Assembly (NCBI RefSeq): GCF_947179165.1
Contig: NC_077245.1
Span: 11,564,740-11,628,739 of the forward strand
From: Solanum dulcamara
Lineage: Eukaryota > Streptophyta > Magnoliopsida > Solanales > Solanaceae
Length of the DNA stretch: 64,000 nucleotides
Direction of reading: 5' to 3'
Shown here: one piece after another, positions 33,918-46,771 of the stretch
How positions within the stretch are numbered: position 1 is the first letter of the stretch
Layout: each line of letters opens with the position of its first letter
The notes under the pieces: generated by a model
The model's database searches: none
Told to the model about the DNA's origin: nothing
Seen by the model: the letters and a program-made list of their open reading frames with translations, nothing else
Translations under genes and position numbers: made by a program

Positions 33918-34640
33918 TGAAAATGTTGAGATAAAGATGTGGACATGCCGGTAGAGATATATTTAAGAATGACGTTATCTTGAATAACGTGCAGAATGAC
34001 TCATATGGTGGACAAGTGAGACTGAAATGCTTCAAACATGTGAAGAAAAGTAATATAAATGCCTCAATTACGAGAAGATGTGAGAGGTTGGTGATGGTCA
34101 GATAGTTTAAGGAGAGGTAGAGAGAGATCGAAGAAGTATTGGGGAGATGTAGTTAGACGAAAAACGAAGGTCGTGACCTTAGATAAGGGGTATGAGTTCG
34201 TAAATCAGGATAGATGAATAGTTGGCAGTTGAATGTTGTCTTGTTTTACGGTGGGATAGGCGCAGTAATAGTTTGGAGCACTGTATTTGCCTCTTCTTTC
34301 GTAATATTAGTATTATTCTCATAGTTTCTTATTTTTTGTTATCATCTATTATTCTTTGTACTTTGATTATCATATTATTTAGTTAGTGTTACTTTTTCTT
34401 TCTTTCATCATGCTATGTAGTATTTTTTTTTTAATTATTATTCGTCATGCCTTTTCACTTTCATATTTTTTGTGTCCAAAACTACATTGAATTACTTTCC
34501 TTTTTTTATTTGAGTCACAATCTATCAAAAATAAATTTTTTATTTTCACAAAGATAGGAATTTGCGCACACACTATCCTACCTAGATTCTATTTATAAAA
34601 TTATATTTAAGTTATTATTGTTGTTATTATTGTTATAGAT
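33918..34640 (+). mobile_element. Decayed RTE LINE 3' fragment
   Basis: It contains the eroded equivalent of the RTE RT C-terminus: GATGTGAGAGGTTGGTGATG, AGAAGTATTGGGGAGATGTA and GACCTTAGATAAGGGG. The RTE-type 3' UTR follows, with TTCTTTGTACTTTGATTA, ending in a (TTG)n-like tract near 34620. Compared with 8560-9090 it is older. The 5' end and TSD are not visible. Confidence 0.7.
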
Positions 34641-34751
34641 CTATGTACTAAGATTAACTTGGCTTATACCTCAAATCAAACGATGGATTTCTTAAAAGTT
34701 GAAAATAATTACAACACTCAAAATTATGTTTGAGTACGTACCAAAAGTAAT

Positions 34752-34975
34752 ATTCCTCGGTCTTAATTTATGTAACACTATTTAGCTGAACGTAGAATTT
34801 CAGAAAAAATAAATTTGCAATTTAAAATAAGATTTAAATATTCACATAATTATAAATTATTTCATAAAGGATAAAAAAAATTATTTAAATATTTTTAAAT
34901 ATAAAAAGGTGATAATTCTTTTAGACAAATTCATAATTAAAACGTATCACATAAATTAAGCTAAAGAAATATTCT
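34752..34975. mobile_element. Eroded Stowaway-like MITE
   Basis: The left part CTCGGTCTTAATTTATGTAA faces TCACATAAATTAAGC at the right, and TTAAAATAAGATTTAAAT-type internal words fit the family. Terminal bases and TA TSD are eroded. Confidence 0.5.
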
Positions 34976-35141
34976 TAATATTACTTCTTTATAAAGGTAC
35001 TTTATTTGTTCAAAAATGTAGATATTTGGAATATGAATGTCAAACAATTATATATTTTTTTAAAAAAAATTCAGTATAAATTTGGATCTCATATTTTTAT
35101 TTATTTTGATATAAAATTGGTATAATTAGACAATGCATAAG

Positions 35142-36243
35142 TAGGGGTGTTCAAAATCGAACCATAATCGATAAGCCAATCGCAAAATTGGCTTATTGAT
35201 ATTGGATTAACGAATAAATGATTGGGGAGCGGATTAAAATTTTATAATTAAAGACTTATTAGTGTGGGAGCGGATTATTAAATTTTCTTATCGGATAAAC
35301 CGTTAAGAATTACCATATACTTACACTTTTATTTTAGGTATATTAGCCTCATTTAATATTTTACCATAATATATAAGAGTAATTAACTAATTATATATTT
35401 TTCCTTTGTTAGTCCTAACTTCTAAAGGCTAAACTTATTTACTTTTCTATAATTATATATTTTGTCTTAAAAGAGGCAAAGATGTAAACTGTAAAGAAGC
35501 CCCGTTTATTCTGAATTTTTATTTTTCATCAATCTAAAATCTAACCCCGTAAATACCCCAGGTCTCTTCATCTCTTAGACTCTTTTTGCTCATTGCTCAG
35601 TTGCTTCTCAAATATCAAGTTTATTTGCTTAATCCTTCGCTCTCGTTGATACTGAGTAATGCTTTCACTAGACATTGAAGATGGGACAATCAGTTGAAAA
35701 TTTGCATCAATTTATCCATTTTATCTTGTTACTACTCAAAATGTTCTGAACTAATCAACTTTTGTATAGTAAAAACTTGTTTTAATTAAATTGCTTGTAG
35801 TTAATTAAAACTTTTTACTTAGTTGCTTAGTAGTCCTTATCCCTATTCCCTTTGATAAATATTGCTCTTATGTTTTTGTAACTAGCAACACTTGACATGA
35901 AATATATATTGATACATATGTTAAATATTTTTAGCATCGATCTTGACTTTGTGAGGCAAGTTTTAAGTGTTTAGTACTATTATGTTTTCTATTACTATTC
36001 ACTGCATTTAAATAGTGGAAAAAGTCTTTGTTTGTAAGGTGCGTTCATCGAAAAAAAGACACAATAGTGATTAGAGGTTAGCCGATACACCACCCCATAA
36101 CCGTTCGATAATTGGTAATTCGTTACCGAACCAACCGATATCTTATAGGTTGGCTATCGGATTAGTAAATTTAAAAATCTATATTCGATAGGTCAAACCA
36201 TTAAGTGAAATTATCCGTTCAATCCGTCCGATAAGCAACCCTA
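35142..36243. mobile_element. Non-autonomous hAT element with perfect 8-bp TSD
   Basis: It starts TAGGGGTGTTCAAAATCGAA and ends CGTCCGATAAGCAACCCTA. TGCATAAG lies exactly on both sides (35134-35141 and 36244-36251). Subterminal words of the type CGATAAGCCAATCG and CGGATTA / TAATCCG are inverted. 1.1 kb with no transposase ORF. Confidence 0.85.
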
Positions 36244-37736
36244 TGCATAAGTATCATGATTTCTATAGTTAAAAAAATTGATATAATCAAACACTATATA
36301 AGTATCCCCAAATTTTATGGAAGAGAGTTGTCTATATGTAACTCACAAGCACAAATGTTGTCCCGGAACCAAACCAAAAATCAGAATTTAATGCAAGCAC
36401 AAATATTATTCGAAACCAAACCAAAGTCATAATTCAATAAGGTCCATTTGTTGTTCGGAGTATGATTTTTTTTTTATATTTTAAAAATAGAATAATGCAT
36501 AAGTACCTCCTTAAATTAAGTTCGAAATTTCAGCGACACAATTAAACTTAACAAGCGTCCTATTATCTCCTAAACTTTTTTTAAAGTGGAATAAATGTCA
36601 TCTTAAATGTTGACGTGGCATAGATAACCAGATGAATATCCTTTATATGCAATACACACGCTTCACCTTCTTTTTAAGCAATAAATCCCTTTTTCATTAG
36701 AATTCCTTTTTCTCTTTCTTAGTTCTGAATCTCTTTTTCCTCTTGCTGATTCTAGAATACTTCTCATTCAATGACATTTATTTTTTTTGCCAAGAACAGG
36801 AAAAATCCCTTTGTTTAAATAGAACAACCCCAAAATTAACATCTCCAAGAATAAAAAATCAACGACTCAGAGCAGACAGCAGGAACGCAATGTGATCGTC
36901 ACAGATTGAAATTGAAAAGAGAAAAGCTCCAGATTCGATGAAAGAATGAGTCAAAGAAAAGTAAAAATGGTGAGAATATGTGTTGAAATGCTAAGATTTT
37001 TACTCCGATTGACGCGTGACAACCGAAAAAAAATATCGTAGAAGACGATTAGAGAAGACACCTGGGAAGACGCCGGAGAGAGATCTGATTTTTTTTTTGA
37101 AGTATTCTTTAGATGAAATGGTACATTCACGAAATTAATAACACCTTCACAGTTGCATATTCCATTGAGCAAAAAGAAACATTTCACAATCAGGCATAAG
37201 TGAAATGTTTGGGGAGGAAACACCACAACTAAAGTTTGATATGACAAATAATATGAAAATAAATTGGACACGAAAATTTTACGTGAAAACCCTTCTAACT
37301 GATAGAAGGAAAAAACCATGGAGTAGAAGGATCTCACTATTTAATATGGAGTACACAACTCTCAAATACAAGGAGAAAACAACAATTAACACTTCTCTCT
37401 TGTAAAAGGAACAACTACTAAAGAGGATACTCAAGACTACAATATTAATCTTAGTGTATAACTCTCTTTGTGTTTTTACTCTCTCTTTTTGGGATGATAT
37501 AAATGAGGACAAGATGCCCTCTATTTATAGGGAACAAAACGCATAAAAGAAACGCGTAAATATGTGTCAAGAAAGTTGGCAGCCTTTCTACGCGTTGCCA
37601 CTTTCTTCTACACGTTTCTTTTCCTTTGTCAATAAAAGTAGGCGTTTCTTTTCCTTTTACTCTTTTTGACAAACACGTACAGCAGCCTACCATTGATGAC
37701 TTTTCTTCCTCTATTTGTTTCTAGCATTTTCTAGCA

Positions 37737-37748
37737 TTTCTCCCACTT
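37737..37748 (-). other. Polypurine tract of the Tnt1-like element
   Basis: On the minus strand AAGTGGGAGAAA directly precedes the 3' LTR, the site that primes plus-strand DNA synthesis. Confidence 0.85.
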
Positions 37749-37967
37749 GAAAATTTAATTGAGAATTAATTAAGTCTTCACACCATCCTTTCTACCCAAT
37801 TATTGCAATGTTACGTTTCTGCTAGGGCCAATAGAAGATCGACACCATATGAACTTGTTACTGTTGAACGGCTTCATAAATATATCTGCCAGGTTGTCAT
37901 TACTGTGGATTTTCTGAATATCCACACTGCCTTCTTTCACCTTTTCACGAACAAAGTGATACTGAAC

Positions 37968-40900
37968 TCATATGTGCTTTGTCCTAGAGTGAAATGCCGG
38001 ATTCTTTGCAAGATACAAAGCGCTCTGACTATCACAAAATAGAGCAACCTTTTCTTGTTTGTGCCCGAGCTCCTCCAGTAACATCTGCATCCATATTGCC
38101 TCTTTGCTAGCTTGTGTAGCTGCTACATATTCTGCTTCCGTCGTAGATGTAGCCATGATAGATTATAGTTTTGAAACCCAGCTTACAGCTCCTCCAGCAA
38201 TAGTAAACATATAACCTGTGGTGGACTTGCTTTTATCAAGATCACCTGCATAATCTGAATCAACATAACCTTTAACAGTAAAGTCTGATCCTCCATAACA
38301 CATTGCAATATCTGAGGTACCCTTGATATATCTCAGAATCCTCTTAACAGTATTCCAAAGCTCTCTATCAGGATTAGCCATGTATCGACTAACCACTCCC
38401 ACTACTTGTGCAATGTCAGATCTTGTACATATCATGGCGAACATTAAACTTTCCACTGCTGATGCATACGGTACTCGAGACATTTCCATCCTCTCTGCTT
38501 TATTGCTAGGACTCATTCTTGAGGATAACTTGAAATTAATAGGAAGTGGGGTAGAAATTGACTTACAGTCTTGCATCTTGAAGTGTCTCAAGATTTTTTT
38601 CAAGTAGTTCTTTTGAAAAAGTCAAATCTTCCTATTATTTCTGCCTCGGTGAATTTGCATCCCTAGAATCTTGTTTGCTGGTCCCAAGTCCTTTATTTCA
38701 AACTCCCTAGCCAACTGTGCCTTTAAATTTGTGAGACGATCTTTGTTGGGGTCTGCTATCAATATATCGTCAACATACAATAGTAAAATAACAAAATCTT
38801 CATCACTAAATCTCTTGTAATAAACACAAGGATCCGAACTATGTCTGTTGTATCCAAGGCTTATAATGAAGGAATCAAATCTCTTATACCAACATCTCGG
38901 CGCCTGTTTGAGACCGTATAGAGATTTGTTCAACCTGCAAACTAAGTTCTCTTTTCCTTGTTCTTCAAAACCTTATGGTTGGAGCATGTAAATTTCTTCT
39001 TCAAGCTCTCCATGAAGAAATGCAGTTTTGACATCTAACTGCTCCAAGTACAAGTCAAATGTAGCACACATCGCCAGGACCACTCGAATTGTTGTGAATC
39101 GAACCACTGGAGAAAATATCTCATTGAAGTCTATACCTTCTTTCTGAGCGAATCCTTTTACCACTAATCTTGCACGATACTTCTCCACTTGATCATTACC
39201 ATTGCGTTTGATCTTGTAGACCCATTTGTTTCCAATGGCCTTCCTTCCTTGTGGTAATTGAACAAGATCCCATGTTTTATTTTTTTTGAAGAGCTTCAAT
39301 TTCTTCTTACATTGCTTTCACCCACAGAGATGATTCTTGGCCTTTCATAGCCTCGTAAAAAGTTGAAGGCTCTCCATTTTTTGTTAGTAGACAGTATGCA
39401 ATATTACTCTCCATAGAATAATCTGAGTGCCAAGCTAGTTCTCTTCTCTCCCTAGTTGACCGTCGAACTTGTAGAGTTTCGATCTCAGCTTGCTCTTGTT
39501 CTTCGTGCTCTGGTGCTGCTTCAGAAGAAATTGGAACTTCTTCTATTTCTTCAACTTCAATTGTAGTAGTCTCTGATTTTTCTTTTGAAGTGCTACCTTC
39601 TTTTGCTTGTATCTTATTTTCAACAAATACAACATCCCTGCTGATTACCACCTTGTGGGCTGTGGGATCCCACAAGTGGTACCCCTTGACTCTATCAGCA
39701 TACCCTAAGAAAATGCATTCCCTGGATTTTGGATCCAACTTCGATTTTTCTTGGGTGTTGTACATAACATAAGCAGGACTTTCGAATATATGTAAGCGAG
39801 AATAATCAACTGGTTAACCTGTCCACATCTCCATTGGCATTTTCGGATCAATAACGGTTGATGATGATCGATTGATCACATAACAGGCGGTTTTGACTGC
39901 TTTTGCCCAGAATGGTTTTTCCAGCCCTGCAGTTGCCAACATAGCTCTTGTCCATTCCAACAAGGTTCTATTCATCCGCTCTGCTACTCCATTTTGTTGT
40001 GGAGTATATGCCACCGTGAACTGCCGTTTAATACCTTCTTGTTTACAGAAGTTATTAAATTCATTACCAGTGTATTCTCCTCCATTATCTGTCCTCAAAT
40101 ACTTGATCTTTTTCTCAGATTCAAGTTCCACCCTCGCTTTGAATTCTTTGAAAACTAGAAAAACATCTGCCTTTCTCTTGATTGGATACATCCAACTTCT
40201 CCTGGAGTAACTGTCGATGAATGACACAAAATATTTCGCTCCTCCTAGAGACTCCATCGGTGCTTTCCAGACATCAGAGTGAACCAGATCTAGTATTTCC
40301 TTGCTTTTAGCAAAGAATTTTCTAAACTTCAGTCTATTTTACTTACTGGTAACACAATGCTCACAAAAGGGTAGTGAAACCTTTTTGAGCCCTAGAAGAA
40401 GCTTTTGCTCAGCAAGAATCTTCAAACCTCGTTCCGATATATGGCCAAGTTTGCAATGCCATATCATCGTTAATTCTTCAAATGAACTTGCTGACGCGGT
40501 TGATGCTTCTCCTTCTTGGTGTGTTTCACCTTTAAGCACATATAGGTTTGCTCCAAGTTTTTCCGCTTTCATCACTACAAGCGCTCCTTTGGATATTCTC
40601 ATAACTCCACCATGAGTCTTATATAAACATCCATTATCATCTAGTTGTCCTAAAGACAATAGATTCTTCTTCAAGTCTTTTACATGTCGTACCTCCTGGA
40701 TGGTACGTACCGTGCCATCATACATCTTTATTTTGATGGATCCAATACCAATAACATACAAAGCATGATCGTTTCCCATGAACACAGACCCTTCTGAGAT
40801 AGGATTATATTGATGGAACCATTCTCTCTTGGAAGTCATGTGCCATGTTGTTCCTGTGTCCATGATCCAAACATCAGCAAAATGTTTTCTGCCTTCATTA

Positions 40901-41802
40901 TTTGATATTGCTTCACTACATAAAATATCGCCATCATCTGAGGTACATGCAACATTCCCTTGAGCATTTGATGGATCAGGGTGTTCACTCTTTTTTTTGA
41001 ACCGATAATCCTTTTTGAAGTGTCCTTTCTTGCCACAGTTGTAGCACTTGATATTCTTCTTACTTCTTGATTGAGATCTGCCATGATTGTGACTCCCACT
41101 GGGGCCACATTCCGCTAGTCTTCCTCTCACCATCATCAAAGCTTCAGCTTGCTGCGAACTTGTTTGTCTGTCTTCTTTATTTTTGCGTCGATTTTCTTCT
41201 TCCAAGACAGCGGCTGCAATTTCATCGAAAACTAGACTGTCTGTATTGTTCGTCAGGTTGATGATGAGTTGATCATACGAGTCAGGTAAACTTTAAAATA
41301 GAAGCTCCGCACGTTCAGTCCCCTCTATTTTGCAACCCATTGTTGTAAGTTGCGAAAATAGAGTATTCGAAGTATTGATGTATTCAGTAACGGACATGGA
41401 CTCTGCCATTCGAAGAGTATACAATCTTCTTTTTAAGAAGATTTTATTATGTAAAGACTTGGCCTCATATAACCCCGTAAGAGTATCCCATATTTCCTTC
41501 GCTGTCCGTTTTTCCGCCATACTAGACAATACTTGATCAGCTAGTGCCAAGTGTAGATCAGCAACTGCGTTGCTGTCTATGTCATTCCACTTAGTGTTAT
41601 CAGCAAAGTCTGCGGGTCTGCCTTCGATTGCAGCTAAGCAATTGTCTTTTCTCAATATCGCTTTTATTTTCATTTTCCACAATGAGAAATTAGTTCCATT
41701 GAATTTTTTAACATCAAATTTTATTGTACTCGACATTGTTATTTGCTTCACAACCTTCTGGATCGTTTTTGAATAATTTTGCGAACAATCGTGACAAATC
41801 AT
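37968..41802 (-). pseudogene. Tnt1-like gag-pol polyprotein with about seven breaks
   Basis: Read on the minus strand: gag (41802-41293, FNGTNFSLWKMKIKAIL); zinc knuckle, protease and GAG-pre-integrase (41205-40339); integrase core (40257-39814, with TDNGGEYTGNEF and YTPQQNGVAERMNRT); linker (39765-39307); RT (39299-38973 then 38933-38622, catalytic LLYVDDILI); RNase H region (38603-38163 and 38156-37968, ATSTTEAEYVAATQASKEA). Stops or frameshifts separate these blocks. In the knuckle CYNCGKKGHFKKDY the last Cys is Tyr. The protease has DTGTTWHM. No active product is possible from this copy. Confidence 0.93.
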
Positions 41803-41918
41803 ACCGTCATCAAAAATTTACTATTCACGTGAATAGTACTATTCACCGAATTTACTATTCATGAAAGTTTACTATTCACAAATAGTACCTTCACATAAAA
41901 CAGATAGAATAACCGAGG

Positions 41919-41930
41919 GTTCTGATACCA
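41919..41930 (-). other. Primer binding site of the Tnt1-like element
   Basis: On the minus strand TGGTATCAGAAC follows the 5' LTR after one base. It matches the initiator-tRNA-Met complement TGGTATCAGAGC with one change. Confidence 0.88.
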
Positions 41931-42697
41931 CTATTGGGGGGAGGAAGCACCACAACTAAAGTTTGATATGACAAATAATATGAAAATAAATTAGATACGA
42001 GAATTTTATGTGAAAATCTTTCTAACTGATAAAAGGGAAAAACCACGGGGTAGAAGGATCTCACTATTTAATATGGAGTACACAACTCTCAAATACAAGG
42101 AGAAAACAACAATTAACACTTCTCTCTTGTAAAAGGAACAACTACTAAAGAGGACACTCAAGACTACAATATTTATCTTGGTGTATAACTCTCTTTGTGT
42201 TTTTACTCTTTCTTTCTGGGATGATATAAATGAGGGCAAAAGGCCCTCTATTTATAGGGAACAAAACGCGTAAAAGAAACGCGTAAATATGTGTCAAGAA
42301 AGTTGGCAGCCTTTCTACGCGTTGCCACTTTCTTCTACACGTTTCTTTTCCTTTGTCAATAAAAGTAGGCGTTTCTTTTCCTTTTACTCCTTTTGACAAA
42401 CGCGTACAGCAGCCTACCATTGTTGACTTTTCTTCCTCTATTTGTTTCTAGCATTTTCTAGCATAAAATTAGCTCTTTTATTGTTGTAATCAACAAAGAA
42501 AGATAAGGTGATATCCTTGTTTTTACTAGTAGCAAATCTACCCGCAAGAAGAGAAAGATAATTTAAAGTAACAGAAAATGATTTTTTTAGATGATTGATG
42601 ATTTTGCTAACTTTCTGTGTTGCTGATGATTTGCTAATGATGACCCACTTTGAGGAGTTGAAGATCCCATGGAGTTAAAGTGGATGGTTTAAAAAAG

Positions 42698-43795
42698 GGC
42701 CAAACCCATCGGTGACCCCTTAAAGTTTGCACCAACTTTCACTTAGACACTTCAACCGTGCGATGTTCACTTTAGACACCTCATGTAGGGGCCTGCTGTG
42801 TCATTTTGACACTTTTTGCTGACATGGCAAAGTGAGTGTGATACACTCAAAAATAATGCGTGAAAGGCTTTATTTAGCAATATTTATTTTATTTTCTCTT
42901 CTTCTTCTCCATTTCTCAAGGCACCATCTTCCACCATTTTTTCAAGCTTAAACTCCCTCAATGGAGGTCGAATTTTTTATTCAAATTCGTTTTCAAGTCA
43001 TTTTTTTTCTTCTTCATTGTATTGCTTTTTTAAATCTATCATCACCTCCCTCCACCTTTTTCGCCAGAAAAATGGATACCAACACCCATATTTCATATTT
43101 CTTCTCTCTTTATTTCTTCCTCTCACTCTTTTCTTCCTACAAAACAACACTAAAAGAAAGAAAAGGAATAGCTATGAAAAGTAAAAGAAAAAAAGAATTT
43201 TTTAAAAAAGCACAAAAGAGATTTTTGAGTGTAATAAAAAAAGATGATTTCCGATGAAAAAGGAGGGTAAGGTACCATCACTGCTCTCCACCTTTTTCGC
43301 CGAAAAAGATGAATACCAATACTCATATTTTATATTTTTTCTTTCTTTCTCTCCCTCCCTCCTCCCCCTATCTTTTTCTCTCTAAACAACATCAAAATAG
43401 AAAGAAAAAAATAATCTCTAAAACAACTTTAAAAAGCAGATTAAAAAAAAATAAAGAAAATTATTGGGTGTAGTGGAGAAGACAACTACTATTGGGGCGG
43501 GGAGGGGCGAGGGGGGTTGCAATTGATTTTTTTAGAATAATGTTTTTATTTTATTTACTAAGTGAATTTTAAAATAATTTTCAACTTAAAATAACACATG
43601 TAATCATTTAATTGGTTGTTTGTCACGTCATCAACGAGTGTATTACACTCTCATTCAGATTTTTGCTTATTGTCAAAAAAGTGTCAAAATGACATAACAG
43701 AACCCTATATGAGGTGTCTAAAATGAATATCGTCCAGTTAAAGTGTCTAAGTGAAAGTTGGTGCCAACTTTAAGGGGCCACCGATGGGTTTGGCC
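42698..43795. mobile_element. Long-TIR MULE MITE with perfect 9-bp TSD
   Basis: TTAAAAAAG lies exactly on both sides (42689-42697 and 43796-43804). The left end GGCCAAACCCATCGGTGACC mirrors GGCCACCGATGGGTTTGGCC at the right. The inverted match runs about 150 bp through CAACTTTCACTTAGACACTT. 1.1 kb; the 98-aa ORF inside is low-complexity. It shares the GGCCAAA terminus with the element at 14943. Confidence 0.93.
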
Positions 43796-44401
43796 TTAAA
43801 AAAGAGATAGATAGTCAAAAACACGTTTAAACTTTTTTTTTTTGAGTTTTATACTTAAATTATTGGGAGTGTGTGTTTTATACATAAATTTATGTATGAA
43901 ACTCACACTCTCAATAGTTTAAGTATGAAACTCAAAAAAGAAGAATAGTTTATGTGTGTTTTGACACTTATCTCTTTATAAAGTAAAGAAAAAGTCTAAT
44001 TAATTAAGCAATGTCCAATTAAAAAATGACACTTGTACTTGTTAATTACTTTTAAAATTATTTTGGTAACCTTCAATTATCTTCAAGAGAGTGTGCAAAC
44101 TCTCTATGCCACATCAACATTTAGGGATCGTTTGGTTGGGATACAAATTATGATGAAATTAGTTATGGTGTGACAAGTTATGCTGAGAGTAGTTTTTATT
44201 GCTTTCTTTGGTTTGTCATATTCAAAATCATATTCATTGCATAAATCTAAGAATAAGTAATTTTTGAAAACATACTTTTATTCAATTTTAAAATACTTTA
44301 AGGGGTTAATATAACCTTAGCCAAGTTTAGGTGTGTTACTGGAATTTTGGGGTATAGTTTGAGGGTACTTATGCATTATTCCTTTAAAAATTAGTTAGAG
44401 G

Positions 44402-44616
44402 TAGGGGTGTCAAATGGGTGAGTTGGGTTGAAATTGGAGATTTTAAAATGAATTGAAATAAAAATCGGAATGGGTCAGAACTCGCCCAAATTTTTGGGCT
44501 CAAATGAGCTAAAAATCGGGTTGGATCATAACCTGACCAATTTGACCCTCTTAATCTCAATAATTTTAACATACTGTTATTTACTTTTTATAATCACAAT
44601 TTAAATTTCAATTCAA

Positions 44617-44653
<37 letters not shown>

Positions 44654-44921
44654 TATAAATGGATAGATTCATCCTAGAAGATATAAAATAGATAGTAATT
44701 CATACCTTCAATATAAGAACATACATTACACCAATGTAAATAAAGAATCTTTAAACAGATGAAAATTAGAGATTGAATTGGGTTCAATTGAAGATTTTTT
44801 TAAAATGAGTTAAGATTTGAATGAGTTGAAATTGACCCAATCAAAATATCTTGAGCCTAACTAATAAAATTTTGAGCAAATTAAATGAGTTACCTATATT
44901 TGAGCTCATTTTGACATCTTA
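44402..44921. mobile_element. Non-autonomous hAT element
   Basis: It starts TAGGGGTGTCAAATGGGTGA and ends GAGCTCATTTTGACATCTTA. Flanking 8-mers GTTAGAGG and GATAAAGG match 6/8. It has grown an internal (AT)n tract. It lies immediately outside the large MULE. Confidence 0.7.
44619..44650. repeat. (AT)n microsatellite
   Basis: About 16 AT dinucleotides inside the hAT element. Confidence 0.95.
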
Positions 44922-44929
44922 GATAAAGG

Positions 44930-46389
44930 TTATGTTTTGAGAGATATTGTATATTTATACCCAAATATGGAATATTTCTCAATAAAAATATTTTAGTGAA
45001 CCCACACAGCCAAGGCAAGTTGTGTCAAGAGTTGACCTACCTTTATACCCCATAATTGTTAAAAGATTACCCCATAAATAAATAAATAAATAAGATAAGA
45101 TAAAAGAAAGACTTTTTTTTTTTTGGTTTTAATTGGCTTGTTTGGCCAAGATTCTAGGAAGCAAACATGTTCATTTTTTCTACTAAGTGTTTATTTCAAA
45201 ATTTAACGTGTTTGGTCAAATTTTCAAAGGAAAAAAATAATTACATTTGAGTTGTAGCAGCTTCGCCGAAAGCAATTTTAAAACTTTGGGCAAATATAAA
45301 TTGTTGTTCTAATGTTTGAATTGATTAGCCAAACATAAAAGTATGTTTTTAAAAATCAGTTATGATATTTAACATATATTTTTCAATAATACGTATACTA
45401 TGAATTAACTTTTAAAATTGAGTTATTTGAATCAAAATTTATTTTTTACAAGTAAATAATGTTTCATAGATATTTCTTTAAACGTGTAGAGGGACTAATA
45501 TTGTAAGAAACATTTATGGAAATGTTTCAACCCCAATCATTTATATTTTTGGCATTTAATCCTATTTTCTGGGTGTATGAGCCAGATATTTGTATTAAAA
45601 AAATATGTTTTTTTCCTTCCTTAAAATAAGCGCAAGTGGAACTTGAAATACTAATAATAATAATTAAAAGAATTAGTAAAAAGCATGATAATGACTAGCA
45701 CTAATTAGTGCAATCATATTATGGGGTGTTAGTGTAATTCATTAACCATATATACAAAATTGTCTGTCAAAGAAAACAGGGTTAACAGTTTGTCCCTTTA
45801 GCAGTGTCTCCCCTTGTTTAATTGAATTATTGCTACCTCTATTATTGATATTAAACTGAAAGCATGTTTAGGGCCCTTAATCACTTTCTTTATTAGTCAT
45901 TGATTGACTGCTTCAAGAGTTCCAAATAGTCCATGTTTTCTTTTTTAGTTATAGTAATTTTCTTTTTTGAGAGTTAAACAATATGAACTTGTCTAACATT
46001 TTAAGATATATTTTTCATCATATTATAATATGAAAAAAGTTGCAAGATATAGTACTTTTTATAGAGTTTTTGGATATCTAAAGTTTTATTTTAAAATATC
46101 AAATTAATGTAATCTATTTTAGCTTTGAAAAATAGTCAAATTGACTTTTAAAAAATACAACATGACAACTAAAAAACATGGAGAGTATAATATTTAGGAC
46201 AATTCCATCTAAATAGCATTTTTTGTTCAATCACTAACCCATTTGGATTTTTTTATTCAGCATGTGGAGACCATTTTCAGTACTTAAACGACAAAGAAAT
46301 TTTTGTCCCTTGTTTATGAACTAGGACTAGGAAGTAGGGAAGGAAAGGAGGGAAATGAAAAAAAAAGGATTTGCTTATGGGATGTTATG
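44930..46389. other. Intergenic, nothing recognised
   Basis: AT-rich DNA with no supported gene or bounded repeat. Confidence 0.4.
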
Positions 46390-46740
46390 TAATAGAAAAA
46401 TGTCCATAAAAGTGAAAGGTAAATTCAATAGAACAATTATAAGATTGATAATACTGTATGGTAATGAATGTTAGGCTGCTAAATCCAACGTATTTATAAG
46501 ATAAGTATTGTAAAAGTGCAGATGTTAAATGTATGAATATATCAAATTAGATAAAATTAGAAATGACTACATTAGCTAGAAGGTGCACGTATCATATATT
46601 AAGGATAAAAAGCAAGAAAAGTCGCTTGAGACAGCTGGACATATTTTGTGTTGACCTACAAATACATCGACCTGTAATTGTGAAACTATGATAAATAGAT
46701 ATTAAAAATGAAGAAGTAGACCTAAAATTACATGAAAGAA
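46390..46740 (+). mobile_element. Very old RTE LINE RT fragment
   Basis: With many stops, the plus strand reads like the RTE C-terminal region: GTGAAAGGTAAATTCAATAG, CTGTATGGTAATGAATGTTA (compare LHGAECW), then TAAAATTAGAAATGACTACA (compare [15 protein letters not shown]). No tail or TSD is seen. Confidence 0.6.
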
Positions 46741-46771
46741 AATAGTCTGAAACCATCAATAAATCTAGCTT

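Larger units (their letters stand above)
37206..42463 (-). mobile_element. Tnt1-like copia retrotransposon, full length but inactivated
   Basis: LTRs are 37206-37736 (3' LTR, 531 bp) and 41932-42463 (5' LTR, 532 bp), about 95% alike by eye. They begin TGCTAG and end ACA/ATA on the minus strand. Flanking pentamers are TGAAA (37201-37205) and TAAAA (42464-42468), 4/5 alike. Each LTR has a TATA-type CTATAAATAGAGG and two copies of CGTTTCTTTTCCTTT, comparable to the repeated enhancer box of Tnt1 U3. The element lies within the large MULE and is 5.26 kb long. Confidence 0.95.
36489..44382. mobile_element. Large MULE with perfect 9-bp TSD, hosting a copia element and a smaller MULE
   Basis: The left end AGAATAATGCATAAGTACC mirrors the right end GTACTTATGCATTATTCC. 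TTTAAAAAT flanks both sides exactly (36480-36488 and 44383-44391). A second arm match is AATGTTGACGTGGCATAG (36607) against the complement of CTATGCCACATCAACATT (near 44113). Removing the two nested elements leaves about 1.5 kb. The interior (36850-37200 and 42464-42690) is less AT-rich and could be captured host DNA, but no protein is recognised. Confidence 0.8.
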
